From positions 124,001 through 188,000 of the forward strand of contig CAVWMS010000002.1 of assembly GCA_963756185.1 (NCBI GenBank): DNA of 64,000 nt. The letters run 5' to 3'. Shown one piece after another: positions 46,011 to 55,535 of this stretch. A program made the position numbers and the translations under genes. The notes under the pieces were generated by a model. That model had not been told where the DNA came from and did not search any database. It was given only the letters and a program-made list of their open reading frames with translations. Source of the DNA: DATAXI01 sp963756185. GTDB taxonomy: Bacteria; Verrucomicrobiota; Verrucomicrobiia; Chthoniobacterales; Chthoniobacteraceae. The stretch's first letter is position 1. Each line of letters begins with the position of its first letter.

Positions 46011-47155
46011 ATGGTTTACCTCGATTACAACGCCACGACGCCCCTCGCGCCCGAGGCCATGGAGGCGATGCTCCCTTATCTGCGCGAGCATTACGGCAAT
46101 CCCTCGAGCATCCACGGCGCGGGGCGCTCGACGCGCGCGGCGATTGACGATGCGCGCGACCGGATGGCACGGCTGCTTGGCGCGCGGGCGCATGAATTGA
46201 TCTTCACCTGCGGGCGGAACGGAATCGGACAATCTCGCGATCCTCGGCCTGGCGCGGGCGAACGCGGCGCGCGGGCGCCGTCTGATCACGGCGGCGACGG
46301 AGCACCATGCGGTGCTGCACGCGTTCCAGCACCTTGCAAAGCCACGAAGGGTTTCGCGTGACCTTCCTGGCCGTGGATGCGGATGGGCGGATCGATCCGG
46401 AAGAGCTTCGCAACGCCATCACGTCGGAGACGGCGCTGGTATCGATCATGACCGCGAACAACGAAACCGGCGTGAGCCAGGAGATGCGCGCCATCGCGGC
46501 AATCTGCCGCGGGCATGGCGTGCTGTTGCACACCGACGCGGTGCAATCGTTCGGCAAGGAGCCGCTCGACACCGGCCTTTACGACGCGGTGTCGCTCGCC
46601 GCGCACAAATTTTGCGGCCCGGTGGGCGCGGGCGTCCTCTGGCTCCGCTCGGGCGTGGCGATCCAGAGCATCCAGCACGGCGGCTCGCACGAAAACCAGC
46701 GGCGGCCCGGCACGGAAAACGTCGCCGCCATTGCCGGCATGGCCGCCGCGGCGGAGATGGCGCTGGCAGCGATGGAGGCGGAGCGCCCGCGCCTCGCCGC
46801 ATTGCGCGACCGGCTCTGGAGCGGCGTGCGCGCGGCGTATCCCGAGGCGATCCGCAACGGACGTTCGGAAACGCAACTGGCCAACACACTCAACGCCAGC
46901 TTCCCCGGCCTCGACGGCGAAAGCCTGCTCATCAATCTGGACCTCGAGGGCATTTGCGCGTCGAGCGGCTCGGCCTGCATGGTTGGCTCGATTGTCCCGT
47001 CGCATGTCCTCATCGCCATGGGCCGCGCGCCGGAAATCGCGCAGGCGACGGTGCGTTTTTCGCTGGGAAAATGGACGACGTGCGGCGAGATTGACGAGAC
47101 CGTCGCCGCGTTGCCGCGCATTGTGGCGCGCCTTCGCGAAACAAATCCCGCGTGA
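46011..47155 (+). CDS. Cysteine desulfurase (NifS/IscS-like), frame-broken
   Basis: PLP enzyme of about 381 residues that takes sulfur from cysteine for Fe-S clusters and thio-modification. It starts MVYLDYNATTPLAPEAMEAM, then YGNPSSIHGAGRSTR. Frame breaks near 46215 and 46335 interrupt the middle, where TAATEHHAVLHAF supplies the PLP-stacking His. VSIMTANNETGVSQEM, LHTDAVQSFGK and SLAAHKFCGPVGAG (PLP Lys) follow. The catalytic Cys lies in ASSGSACMVGS. The stop overlaps the SprT-like start. It sits downstream of cysE. Confidence 0.85.
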
Positions 47156-47736
47156 ACGCCCGCCAGCTTGATTTCATCGCCGCGCTCGAAGGCAAGGCCG
47201 CGCTTTTTCCCGCGCGGCAGCCTGGGCCGCCGAAAGCCGCCGAACTTCCCGATCTCGGGGAAACCGCGCGCAAGCTGCTGCTCGGGATCGGCTGCGCGAA
47301 ATTGGCGGACCAGGTCCAGGTGCGCTGGCACTCGCGGCTGCGCACCACCGCCGGCAACGCGCTCTTTGCCAAATCACTCGTCCGCATGAACCCGAAGCTG
47401 ATGCAGTTCGGCATGGAAGAAGTCGACAAGACGCTGCGCCACGAACTCGCGCATCTGGTCGCCCAATTCCGCGCAGGCCGCCGCCCGATCGACCCGCATG
47501 GCGCCGAATGGCGGCGCGCCTGCCGGGACCTCGGCCTCATCAACGAAAAAAGCTGCCACGACCTTCCCCTTCCCCGCACCCGCCAGCGCGTCCGGCACCG
47601 GTACCGCTGCCCGTACTGCCGCAACGAATACGCCCGCGTCCGCCCCTTCCGCCGCGCCGTCGCCTGCCTCGAATGCTGCCGCGCGCACGCCCGCGGCAGA
47701 TACGATGAGCGGTTTCGATTGGTGAAGGTGAAGTGA
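47152..47736 (+). CDS. SprT-like zinc metalloprotease-type protein
   Basis: 194 residues. SprT/Spartan-like domain with the zinc motif HELAH (residues 97-101) and the downstream third-ligand site DPHGAEWRRA (His 116). The C-terminal zinc ribbon has CPYC (153, 156) and CLEC (172, 175). Eukaryotic relatives degrade DNA-protein crosslinks; bacterial members are poorly studied. It overlaps the cysteine desulfurase gene by 4 bp. Confidence 0.8.
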   Translation: MNARQLDFIAALEGKAALFPARQPGPPKAAELPDLGETARKLLLGIGCAKLADQVQVRWHSRLRTTAGNALFAKSLVRMNPKLMQFGMEEVDKTLRHELAHLVAQFRAGRRPIDPHGAEWRRACRDLGLINEKSCHDLPLPRTRQRVRHRYRCPYCRNEYARVRPFRRAVACLECCRAHARGRYDERFRLVKVK

Positions 47737-47754
47737 GGTCCAGCCCCGCGAAGA

Positions 47755-48681
47755 TCACTGGCTCGACGGACCGGTGAAATCGAATCCGCCGCAATCGAAG
47801 GCCATCATGTCGGAGACTTTGGTGATGAGGAACTCCTGGATGACCGCGCCGTCGCTTTGAAATACGACCAGCGGCCCGCCCGGCGCGGAGCGGCCCATGG
47901 CGATCCATTTCAAATTGGGCGTCGCGCTGATTTGCTTGAGCGGCAGCCCGTCGGAAAGCTCGAGCCAGCTTCCTTTGGCATCGAATGCCGCGATCAATTC
48001 CGCGCTGCCCGCGCGATCCTGGTCGAGAGGATTTGCCGCGAGGCCGGCGTGGATTTTCGGCTGCGGGACGAACGGCTTGCCGTTGGGAAAAAGGAGCGCC
48101 GGAAGAGCCGAATCCAGCGTGGCGGAAGCCGGCGGCGCGGGAGATGCGGCCGGAGCGGCATTCGATCCGGAAGCGGCTACCGGCGCCTGATTCACATCGA
48201 CGGCGCCCACCAGGTACCCGCTCGCGCTGTAGTGGCCCGGCGGGAGCGGCTGCCCCGCGTCGTCGAGCCCATCCCAATGCGTGATGTAGCCATCGAGCGC
48301 CGCGACGAACTCATCCGGGCTCGCGGCCCGATGCAGCACGCGCACGAGTTTCCCGGTGTGATCGTAAACGCCGAGCGAGATTGTCCCCTGCATCGGTGGC
48401 GGAATGAATTCCAGCTTCACGCCGGTTTTCTTGAGCAGCGATGGACTCGGCGACGCGGCGGCCGTGGGCGCAACGGAGGATGCAGGCACGGGTGCAACCG
48501 AGGATGCGGGCGCGGGCGTGGCGGAGGCAACCGGCGCAGAGATGGCAGCCGTCGGAGATGCAACAGGCGAGGCCGTGGATGAGACCTGCGTTGGAAGGGT
48601 TACTTGCGGCGCGAGACTGCCCTCCTGCCCGATGGCCGGAGCGACCCAAAAAATGAAACATCCCAAAAGCAAGTGCGCCAC
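47755..48681 (-). CDS. Secreted Ala/Ser/Pro-rich protein with FlgD-Ig-like domain
   Basis: About 308 residues if started at GTG 48681, giving signal peptide VAHLLLGCFIFWVAPAIGQ. The frame is open to 48840, but that would put a heptanucleotide repeat (48697-48724) in coding sequence, so the shorter start is preferred. A 70-residue stretch rich in Ala, Ser, Pro and Val is a flexible linker. GTISLGVYDHTGKLVRVLHRA and HWDGLDDAGQPLPPGHYSASGY form an FlgD_ig-like module, as used in extracellular proteins. The C-terminal part may be a beta-propeller blade. Function unknown. Confidence 0.55.
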   Translation of the reverse strand: MAHLLLGCFIFWVAPAIGQEGSLAPQVTLPTQVSSTASPVASPTAAISAPVASATPAPASSVAPVPASSVAPTAAASPSPSLLKKTGVKLEFIPPPMQGTISLGVYDHTGKLVRVLHRAASPDEFVAALDGYITHWDGLDDAGQPLPPGHYSASGYLVGAVDVNQAPVAASGSNAAPAASPAPPASATLDSALPALLFPNGKPFVPQPKIHAGLAANPLDQDRAGSAELIAAFDAKGSWLELSDGLPLKQISATPNLKWIAMGRSAPGGPLVVFQSDGAVIQEFLITKVSDMMAFDCGGFDFTGPSSQ

Positions 48682-48696
48682 GCGCGCCTCAATGCT

Positions 48697-48724
48697 TTCG
48701 AATTTCGAATTTCGAATTTCGAAT
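48697..48724. repeat. (TTCGAAT)4 heptanucleotide array
   Basis: Four perfect copies of TTCGAAT, just upstream of the likely start of the minus-strand secreted protein. Confidence 0.9.
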
Positions 48725-48791
48725 TTTGCCCGGGGGTTCAAGTAATGGTCAAAAAGTAATCGCACAACCGGCCCGCGCGCGCCAACCCGCG

Positions 48792-50379
48792 TCACACGTA
48801 GTATCTCCAGTTCAAATTCGGAAATATATTGTCCCGCCACTCGCAGTTTTTCAAAAACTCCTCGTCCACGTCATTGCAGCGGAGCTGGTCATAGAGCCGC
48901 GTGAAGCGCAGCAGGTGGTCCTTCGTCCGCTTCGTGGCGTAATTGCTGCGCGGTGCCGGTCTTCATGAGGAAGGCCCAATCGCTCGACTGCGCCAGCAGC
49001 AGTTCGCGCGCGAGTTGCCGCAGGACGCGCTCCTGGAACGGCGTCGCCGTCTCGTTGTAATGCCGCGCGATCTCCGTCATGCGGCGCGCCGCGGCATGCA
49101 GGTGCGGGTAAATCCACGAGTTGCTCTCGTCGAGCCACACCTCCCAATAGCCCTTGTGACCCCAGCTTGACGCGCTCGGCACCAGCATTTGCAGCGTGGT
49201 GTGGTCCGCGAGGTAATGGCCCGGCGTGGTCAGTTGAAAATCGTGCTGGTCGTAAACCGATCTTCCGGATGAACAGATTCAAAAACTCCGGCCCCTCGAA
49301 CCACCAATGCCCGAACAGCTCCGCGTCGAACGGGCTGACGACAGATCGGGTCCATCGCCGAGCTCTCGCGCAGATGCCGGATTTGCTGCTGCCGGTTCCA
49401 CATGAAATTGCCCGCGTGCGAATCCGCGGCCGCCATGGCCCATGGCCGGTGGTAGATGTCCTTGTCCCGCGTCCGGCCCGTGATGCGATGATATTTGATG
49501 CCGGTGAACTTCCGCATGCCCGTCCGCCGGCAGAAAGGCGCGCACGTTTTCAACGGGCAAATCCATGCCGATATCGCGGTAGAAATCGCGGTACGCCGGG
49601 TCGCCCGGGTAGCCCTCCTCGGCGCTCCAGACCTGGCGCGAGGAGTCGCGGTCCCGCGCGAACGCCGCGACGCCGCTGGGCGTGTAAACCGGCGCGTAAA
49701 TGGCGTAGCGTGGTCGCGGGTTTCCGAACATGATCCCGTGCGCGTCCATGATGAACCAGCGCAGATTCGCCTCCTGCAGCACCGTCTCGATGCCGGGAGT
49801 GTAGCCGCATTCCGGCAGCCAGATGCCGACCGGGTCGCGCCCGAAAGTCTCGCGGTAATGGTCGCGCGCGATGAGGATTTGCGCCCGGACGGCCTCGGGA
49901 AAACTGGCCATCAGCGGCAGGAAACCGTGCGTGGCGGCGCAGGTGATGATCTCGACGAGCCCGCGCTCCTGGAGCTGCGCCAAGGGCGTGATGATGTCGC
50001 GCCGCCAGCCGTCGACGAACAAATTGCGGCAGGTGATGAACCGTTCGAGGTACATGCGCGCCAGCTCGTTGAGCCGCGTGTCGTGCCGGGTGCGTTCAAG
50101 CTCGCTGCGGGCCAGCTCGATGGCGCGCTCGATGTAGCGGACGTAGCGGTCCTGGAGCAGCGGGTCGCGCAGCATCGAGCAGAGCGTCGGCGTGAGCGAG
50201 GTGGTCAGTTGAAACGGCACGCCCTCATCGGCCAGGCGCCAGAAGACCTGAAGCATCGGCAGATAGGTCTCGGTGATCGCCTCGAAGAGCCAGTCCTCCT
50301 CGAGAAATTCATCATACTCCGGGTGGCGCACGAAAGGGAGGTGCGCATGCAGCACGAGCGCTAGGTAGCCGTTGGACAT
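48792..50379 (-). CDS. GH57 1,4-alpha-glucan branching enzyme (frame-broken)
   Basis: About 528 residues, the size of GH57 branching enzymes, which form alpha-1,6 branches in glycogen-like polymers. It starts MSNGYLALVLHAHLPFVRHPE. The nucleophile Glu is in VGIWLPECGY, and a further GH57 motif is WFIMDAHG. The acid Asp sits in VVSPFDAELFGHWWFEGPEF (about 49270-49330). The C-terminal DUF1957 domain ends with VDEEFLKNCEWRDNIFPNLN. Frames shift near 49520, 49345, 49260 and 48945. Its neighbour is the trehalose synthase-maltokinase fusion on the same strand, suggesting joint alpha-glucan synthesis. Confidence 0.83.
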
Positions 50380-50456
50380 GGTCGCTTCTCCAGGTAGGGT
50401 CAGCAGGCTAAGAAAGGCCGCGGGAAATGGGAAGGGCTTTCACGCACCGCAAATTT

Positions 50457-50477
50457 TTCGAATTTCGAATTTCGAAT
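50457..50477. repeat. (TTCGAAT)3 heptanucleotide array
   Basis: Three perfect copies of TTCGAAT in the 120-bp gap between the trehalose synthase gene and the GH57 gene. Confidence 0.9.
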
Positions 50478-50499
50478 TTTCCGTCTTTTCGCCCGCCCT

Positions 50500-53400
50500 T
50501 CATCCTACCACGCGGTCCCGCAGTATCTGCCTGATGCCGCGCAGCGGAATGCTGATCCATTTTGGCCGGTTGTTCAGCTCGTAGCCGATCTCGTACACCG
50601 CCTTCTCGAGCAAAAACGCCTCGAGCAGCGCCTCGGTGTCGTCGCGATTGTCCGGGATGAAATTCGCCCCCTCGGCGGCGTCGAGGTAGCTGCGCAGGTA
50701 GGCGCTGGCGATCCAACTGGCCCAATGCTCCGCCCACGGCTCGAGCAGCGGCACATCCTCGGGACGGACAGTCTGCTGGCGCATCGAGAGCGCGGTGTGC
50801 GCGGCATAATGAAACGAGCGCATCATCCCCGCCACGTCGCGCAGGGCGCACCGTTTCAGCTTCCGCTCGCTCAGGGAGCGCGACGGCTCGCCCTCGAAAT
50901 CGATAATGACGAAATCCTTTCCCGTGTTCAGCACCTGGCCGAGATGAAAATCGCCGTGCGTGCGAATCTTCGCGCAGCGAATCTTGCGCCGCAGCAGCGT
51001 TGAGATGCGCGCGAGGATTTCCGGCTCGCCCGCGGCGACCTCGAGCACCAGCTTGCGCATATCGCCCTCGAGGTGCGCCAGCCGCTGCTGGAGCAGCGCC
51101 ATCGTCCGGCGCAGCGAACCGCGCATCGTCTGGTAAATGGACCGCTGGTAGAACGACGAGAAGGGCTCGGGCGTGAAGGTGGCGTCCGTCTCCTCGCCCG
51201 CCAGCGCGAAGTGCATCCGCGCCGTCCGCTCGCCGAGCTGCCGCGCGCGCTCCGGGTAAACGCCGCCGATCAGCGCCGTCAGTTGCGCGCTCGCCTTTTC
51301 GTTGGGCGTGAAAAGCGACAGCGGCGGGATCGACTCCGGGTCGGGCCGCGACTCGAGCACCCGCTCGTAGAAGCGCCCGAGCGAATCGAGCGTCGATTCC
51401 CACGCGTTGCCCTCGTTCGGCACGAGGCCAAGCAGCAACCCGAGCACGCGCGCCTCCGCCCGCGGCCGGCGGTATTCAATGGACCCGCCGAACGGCGGCA
51501 CATTCTCGAAATGCCGGCGCTCGCTCAGGAAGCGCAGGATTTCAGCGTCCGGATTGATCCCCTCCTCGATGCGCCGGTAGAGCTTCAGGAACCAGCGGTC
51601 CTGGTAAATGATCGACGTGTTGCTCTGCTCGACCTTCAGCACGCGCGACGGCGCGGGCGCCGCCTCGCCGTCCAGCAGCGCGCCGGGGAAACCGCCCACC
51701 GCGCCGCAAATGCCGCGCACCGATTTTTGCCGCGTCATCAGTTCAAAAATCGCCGTGCGAAAATGCTCGTCGTGCACCGCGTCGAACAGGATGGACTCAT
51801 GTTCCGGATCCTCGGCTGCGAAGCGCGCGATCACCGCCTGCGGCGCGTCCTGCTGGATTGCCGCCGCCGCCTTGCCCGCGGCGATTTGCAGCGGCAGCAA
51901 ATACGTTTCGACGCTCCCGTCAAAGTACGTCAGCTCGACGAGGATGACCTGCGCCGGATCCTTCCCGCCCACCGGGATGCGCTCGGCCACGCGCGTGTTG
52001 CGAATGCTGCGCGTCTTGCCGCCGAACCAGCGGCACGCGTTCAGGTAGGCGGGCAGGATGCCCCCCGCGAAGACATCCGTCAGCGCGCCGTCGAGCAGCG
52101 CGTCGAAGTCCGCCGGCGCGGCCAGCACCGGCGCGGTGTATTCCGCGCTCGCGGTTGTCGCGGCGTCCTCGGGCTGCAGCGCCATCCAGTAGACATCGTA
52201 AGGGCCGAGCATGAATACATACGGCCCCTGCGGCTTGATGACCGGAAACCGGTTGCGGCTGAAGACCTCGACCGGCAACTGCCCGGCAAACGCCGACAAA
52301 TCCATCTCCGCCATCTGCGCGAAGCGCGACAGGTTCGCCACCACCAGCACCTTTTCGTTTTCATATTGCCGCACAAAGGCAATCACCTTCCCGTTTTCGA
52401 CCGCGAAAAATTGCGTTGTCCCGCGGCTGAACGCGCGAAACCGTTTCCGCATCGAGAGGACGCGCCGGCCCCACCAGAGCAGCGACGAGAGGTTGCGCTG
52501 CTGGTTTTCGACATTGACCGACTCGTAATGGTACTCGGGATCGATGATGATCGGCAGGTAGAGTTCCTGCGCATTCGCGCGCGAGAAGCCCGCGTTGCGG
52601 TCCGGGCTCCACTGCATCGGGGTCCGCACGCCATTGCGGTCGCCCAGGTGAAAATTGTCTCCCATCCCGATTTCATCGCCGTAGTAAATCACCGGCGTCC
52701 CCGGCAGCGAGTAGAGCAGCATCGAGATCAGCTCCGTTTTGCGCCGCGACCCGCCCAGCAACGGCGCAAGCCGCCGCCGGATGCCGAGATTGATCCGCGC
52801 CCTCGGGTCCGACGCGTACATCCGGTACATGTAATCGCGCTCCTCGTCGGTCACCATTTCGAGCGTCAGCTCGTCGTGATTGCGCAGGAAGGTGGCCCAC
52901 TGGCAGTTCTCGGGAATCGCCGGCGTCTGGTCCAGGATGTCGATGATCGGGAACCGGTCCTCCATTTGCAGGCTCATGAACATGCGCGGCATCAACGGGA
53001 AATTGAAATTCATGTGGCACTCGTCGCCGTTGCCGAAATATGCCGCCGCGTCCTCGGGCCATTGATTCGCCTCCGCCAGCAGCATCCGGTTGCGATAGCG
53101 CGAATCGATGTGCCGGCGCAGTCTTTTCAGGAACTCGTGCGTCTCCGGCAGGTTTTCGCAATTGGTCCCCTCCCGCTCGTAGAGATACGGCACGGCGTCC
53201 AGCCGCAGCCCATCGACTCCCATGTCCAGCCAGAAGTCGAGCACCTGTATCACCGCCTCGTGCACGGCGGTATTGTCGAAATTCAAATCCGGCTGGTGCG
53301 AGTAGAAGCGATGCCAGAAATATTGTTTCGCCACAGGGTCGTACGTCCAGTTTGACGGCTCGAAATCCTTGAAAATGATCCGCGCTTCCTTGTAGCGCTC

Positions 53401-53814
53401 AGGGCTGTCGCCCCAGACGTAAAATTCCCGCAGCGGCGAACCCGCCGGCGCGCGCCGCGCCCGCTGGAACCAGGGGTTCTGGTCCGATGTGTGATTGATC
53501 ACCAGCTCCGTGATGACGCGCAGCCCGCGCCGGTGCGCCTCGTTCAGGAACTCGCGAAAATCGTCGAGCGACCCGTAGCCCGGGTCCACCGAAAAATAAT
53601 CGGCAATGTCGTACCCGTCATCCTTCATGGGCGAGGGATAAAACGGCAGCAGCCAGACGGCGGTGATCCCCAGCTCCTCCAGGTAATCGAGCTTCCCGAG
53701 CAGCCCGCGAAAATCGCCGACCCCATCGTCGTTCGAGTCCGCGAACGCCTTCACGTGGAGCTGGTAAATGATCGCGTCCTTATACCAGAGGGGGTCGTCC
53801 TGCAGCTTGGTCAT
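50500..53814 (-). CDS. treS: Trehalose synthase (GH13) fused to maltokinase
   Basis: 1104 residues from ATG 53814. The N-terminal TreS domain (about 1-560) interconverts trehalose and maltose: AIIYQLHVKAFADSNDDGVGDF, GVDGLRLDAVPYLYER (nucleophile Asp), LLAEANQW (acid Glu) and TFLRNHDELTLEMV. The C-terminal maltokinase domain (about 590-1104) makes maltose 1-phosphate and has KLYRRIEEGINPDAEILRFL and RTHGDFHLGQVLNTGKDFVIIDFEGEP. The last motif has the APH-like HGD catalytic and DFE metal sites. The fused form feeds the GlgE route to alpha-glucan. The gene has no frame breaks over 3.3 kb. Confidence 0.92.
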   Translation of the reverse strand: MTKLQDDPLWYKDAIIYQLHVKAFADSNDDGVGDFRGLLGKLDYLEELGITAVWLLPFYPSPMKDDGYDIADYFSVDPGYGSLDDFREFLNEAHRRGLRVITELVINHTSDQNPWFQRARRAPAGSPLREFYVWGDSPERYKEARIIFKDFEPSNWTYDPVAKQYFWHRFYSHQPDLNFDNTAVHEAVIQVLDFWLDMGVDGLRLDAVPYLYEREGTNCENLPETHEFLKRLRRHIDSRYRNRMLLAEANQWPEDAAAYFGNGDECHMNFNFPLMPRMFMSLQMEDRFPIIDILDQTPAIPENCQWATFLRNHDELTLEMVTDEERDYMYRMYASDPRARINLGIRRRLAPLLGGSRRKTELISMLLYSLPGTPVIYYGDEIGMGDNFHLGDRNGVRTPMQWSPDRNAGFSRANAQELYLPIIIDPEYHYESVNVENQQRNLSSLLWWGRRVLSMRKRFRAFSRGTTQFFAVENGKVIAFVRQYENEKVLVVANLSRFAQMAEMDLSAFAGQLPVEVFSRNRFPVIKPQGPYVFMLGPYDVYWMALQPEDAATTASAEYTAPVLAAPADFDALLDGALTDVFAGGILPAYLNACRWFGGKTRSIRNTRVAERIPVGGKDPAQVILVELTYFDGSVETYLLPLQIAAGKAAAAIQQDAPQAVIARFAAEDPEHESILFDAVHDEHFRTAIFELMTRQKSVRGICGAVGGFPGALLDGEAAPAPSRVLKVEQSNTSIIYQDRWFLKLYRRIEEGINPDAEILRFLSERRHFENVPPFGGSIEYRRPRAEARVLGLLLGLVPNEGNAWESTLDSLGRFYERVLESRPDPESIPPLSLFTPNEKASAQLTALIGGVYPERARQLGERTARMHFALAGEETDATFTPEPFSSFYQRSIYQTMRGSLRRTMALLQQRLAHLEGDMRKLVLEVAAGEPEILARISTLLRRKIRCAKIRTHGDFHLGQVLNTGKDFVIIDFEGEPSRSLSERKLKRCALRDVAGMMRSFHYAAHTALSMRQQTVRPEDVPLLEPWAEHWASWIASAYLRSYLDAAEGANFIPDNRDDTEALLEAFLLEKAVYEIGYELNNRPKWISIPLRGIRQILRDRVVG

Positions 53815-54084
53815 GGTCCAAAAAGGTATCCCCTTTCGCGGCGGGTGCGGATGCGTTGCCGGCAAAAAAATCCGGCCTCCGCCGCGGGGTTCAACCCCAG
53901 CCATGGTAGAGGCTGTCCGCGGAGTAGTCTAGGGCCGCAATAGCTCCCCGTACACACGGACTTCCCATCCCGCCGTCCCTCTGCTCCAATATGCGGAGGA
54001 ACAGCCACAAATCTCCGTCTCCGTTTCACGCGCCTTCCGCCAATCAGCAATCTGACATCAGCAATCAGCAATTCCTCACCCCCT
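53815..54084. other. Divergent intergenic region with two repeat types
   Basis: The 270-bp gap separates treS and lemA. It holds a partial copy (GAGGCTGTCCG, about 53908-53918) of the palindrome at 26041 and a copy of the AATCAGCAATCT element (54042-54074). Promoters for both genes are expected here but none could be picked. Confidence 0.4.
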
Positions 54085-54717
54085 ATGGCCAAAACCGCCC
54101 TTGGATGCCTTGGCATCATCGTCCTCGCCGTCGTCTTTCTCTTCATTGCCGGCTGCGGCAGTTACAATCACCTGGTGCGGCTCTCCCAGAGTGTCGACAG
54201 CAGTTGGGCCGACGTGCAGACGCAGTACCAGCGCCGGATGGACCTCATCCCGAACCTCGTCAATACCGTCGCCGGAGCGGCCAATTTCGAAAAGAGTACG
54301 CTGATTGCGGTCACCGACGCCCGCGCCTCCGTCGGCCAGGTGAAGATCGATCCCTCGACCGCGCCGAGCGACCCGCAAACGCTCGCGCAATACCAGCAGG
54401 CGCAGAACCAGCTCGGCGGCGCGCTCTCGCGGCTGCTGGTCGTCTCCGAGCGCTACCCGCAACTCCAGGCGAGCACTAACTTCCGCGACCTGCAGGCCCA
54501 GCTCGAAGGGACCGAAAACCGGATCGCCGTCGCGCGCAACAATTTCAACCTCGCCACGCAGGCGTACGATACGTCCGTCAAATCCTTCCCGGCGGTGCTC
54601 TATGCCGGAGCGATGGGTTTCTCGCCCAAGCCCTATTTCGAGGCCACCACCGGCGCGGAAAAGCCGCCCACGGTCAGCTTCGATTTCGGCAACGCCTCGC
54701 CCTCGCCTGCGCAATAG
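54085..54717 (+). CDS. lemA: LemA-family protein
   Basis: 210 residues. The N-terminal membrane segment (LGCLGIIVLAVVFLFIAGCGSYN) carries a Cys that may mark it as a lipoprotein. The core LemA helix bundle follows: VDSSWADVQTQYQRRMDLIPNLVNTV, NQLGGALSRLLVVSERYPQLQAS and FRDLQAQLEGTENRIAVARNNFN. LemA is found with TPM-domain proteins, as here, but its function is not settled. Confidence 0.9.
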   Translation: MAKTALGCLGIIVLAVVFLFIAGCGSYNHLVRLSQSVDSSWADVQTQYQRRMDLIPNLVNTVAGAANFEKSTLIAVTDARASVGQVKIDPSTAPSDPQTLAQYQQAQNQLGGALSRLLVVSERYPQLQASTNFRDLQAQLEGTENRIAVARNNFNLATQAYDTSVKSFPAVLYAGAMGFSPKPYFEATTGAEKPPTVSFDFGNASPSPAQ

Positions 54718-54720
54718 GAT

Positions 54721-55533
54721 TTGGTTACCCGACTTCCTTTGAGCCGCTTCACAAACCTTTCGAATTTCGAATTTCGAATTTCGAATTTTTGCCTCCTTTT
54801 CGGATTGCTGCTCCTTTGCGCGGTCCCGGCGATGGGCCAGGCCAACGACATTCCGCCGCGTCCTCCCACATATTTTTACGATGCCGCCGGCGTCGTCGAT
54901 GCCGCCACCGCCCACGAACTCAACGACGAGCTCGCCAACTTCGAGCGCCAGACCTCCAACCAGATCGTCGTCGCCGTTTATCCCAAGCTCAACACCGACG
55001 ACGCGCTGGACGACTATTGCTACCGTGTCTTCCAGGCCTGGCAGGTCGGCCAGAAGAAACTTAACAACGGCGCCGTCCTCTTCGTCTTCGTCCAGGATCA
55101 CAAGATGCGCATTCAGACCGGCTATGGCCTCGAGGGCGCGCTGCCCGACGTGACTTGCGTGCGCATCCTCGACGACACGATGGCGCCCTACTTCAAGCAG
55201 GGCGATTACGCGGCCGGCCTCCGCGCCGGCATCGATGCCATGATCGCCGCCACCAAGGGCGAGTACAAAGGCACGGGCCGGACGGTCGAGGACACCATTG
55301 CGGACCACCTTAGAGACGCCGGCACGGTGATTTTCATCATCATCTGGCTCATCTTTGCCGTGATCGGCGCCATGCGGCCTCGCAGGGGAGCAATGTATGG
55401 GTCGCGGGGCTTCGGCTATTACGGCGGATGGGGCATGGGTGGTGGTGGAGGTGGCGGCGGATTTAGCGGCGGCGGCGGATTCAGCGGTGGTGGCGGATGC
55501 AGTGGCGGAGGAGGCGCAAGCGGCGGCTGGTAA
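54721..55533 (+). CDS. TPM-domain protein with Gly-rich C-terminus (YgcG-like)
   Basis: Up to 270 residues, starting TTG 54721. The first 25 codons include a (TTCGAAT)4 array (54759-54786), coding NLSNFEFRISNF ahead of the signal peptide (LLFGLLLLCAVPAMGQ). The real start could therefore be internal, for example TTG in the hydrophobic stretch. The TPM domain (YFYDAAGVVDAATAHELNDEL, SNQIVVAVYPKLN, YGLEGALPDV) is followed by a membrane helix (VIFIIIWLIFAVIGAM) and a Gly/Ser-rich tail typical of the YgcG type. It is part of the lemA operon. Confidence 0.82.
   Translation: MVTRLPLSRFTNLSNFEFRISNFCLLFGLLLLCAVPAMGQANDIPPRPPTYFYDAAGVVDAATAHELNDELANFERQTSNQIVVAVYPKLNTDDALDDYCYRVFQAWQVGQKKLNNGAVLFVFVQDHKMRIQTGYGLEGALPDVTCVRILDDTMAPYFKQGDYAAGLRAGIDAMIAATKGEYKGTGRTVEDTIADHLRDAGTVIFIIIWLIFAVIGAMRPRRGAMYGSRGFGYYGGWGMGGGGGGGGFSGGGGFSGGGGCSGGGGASGGW
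54759..54786. repeat. (TTCGAAT)4 heptanucleotide array inside a coding start
   Basis: Four perfect copies of TTCGAAT lie between the first in-frame start of the TPM-domain gene and its signal peptide. Confidence 0.9.
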
Positions 55534-55535
55534 CC

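Noticed and set aside
51073..53355. 760-codon open frame on the plus strand
   Set aside because: Lies fully antisense to the trehalose synthase-maltokinase gene, Arg/His-rich, no motif; a GC-rich shadow.
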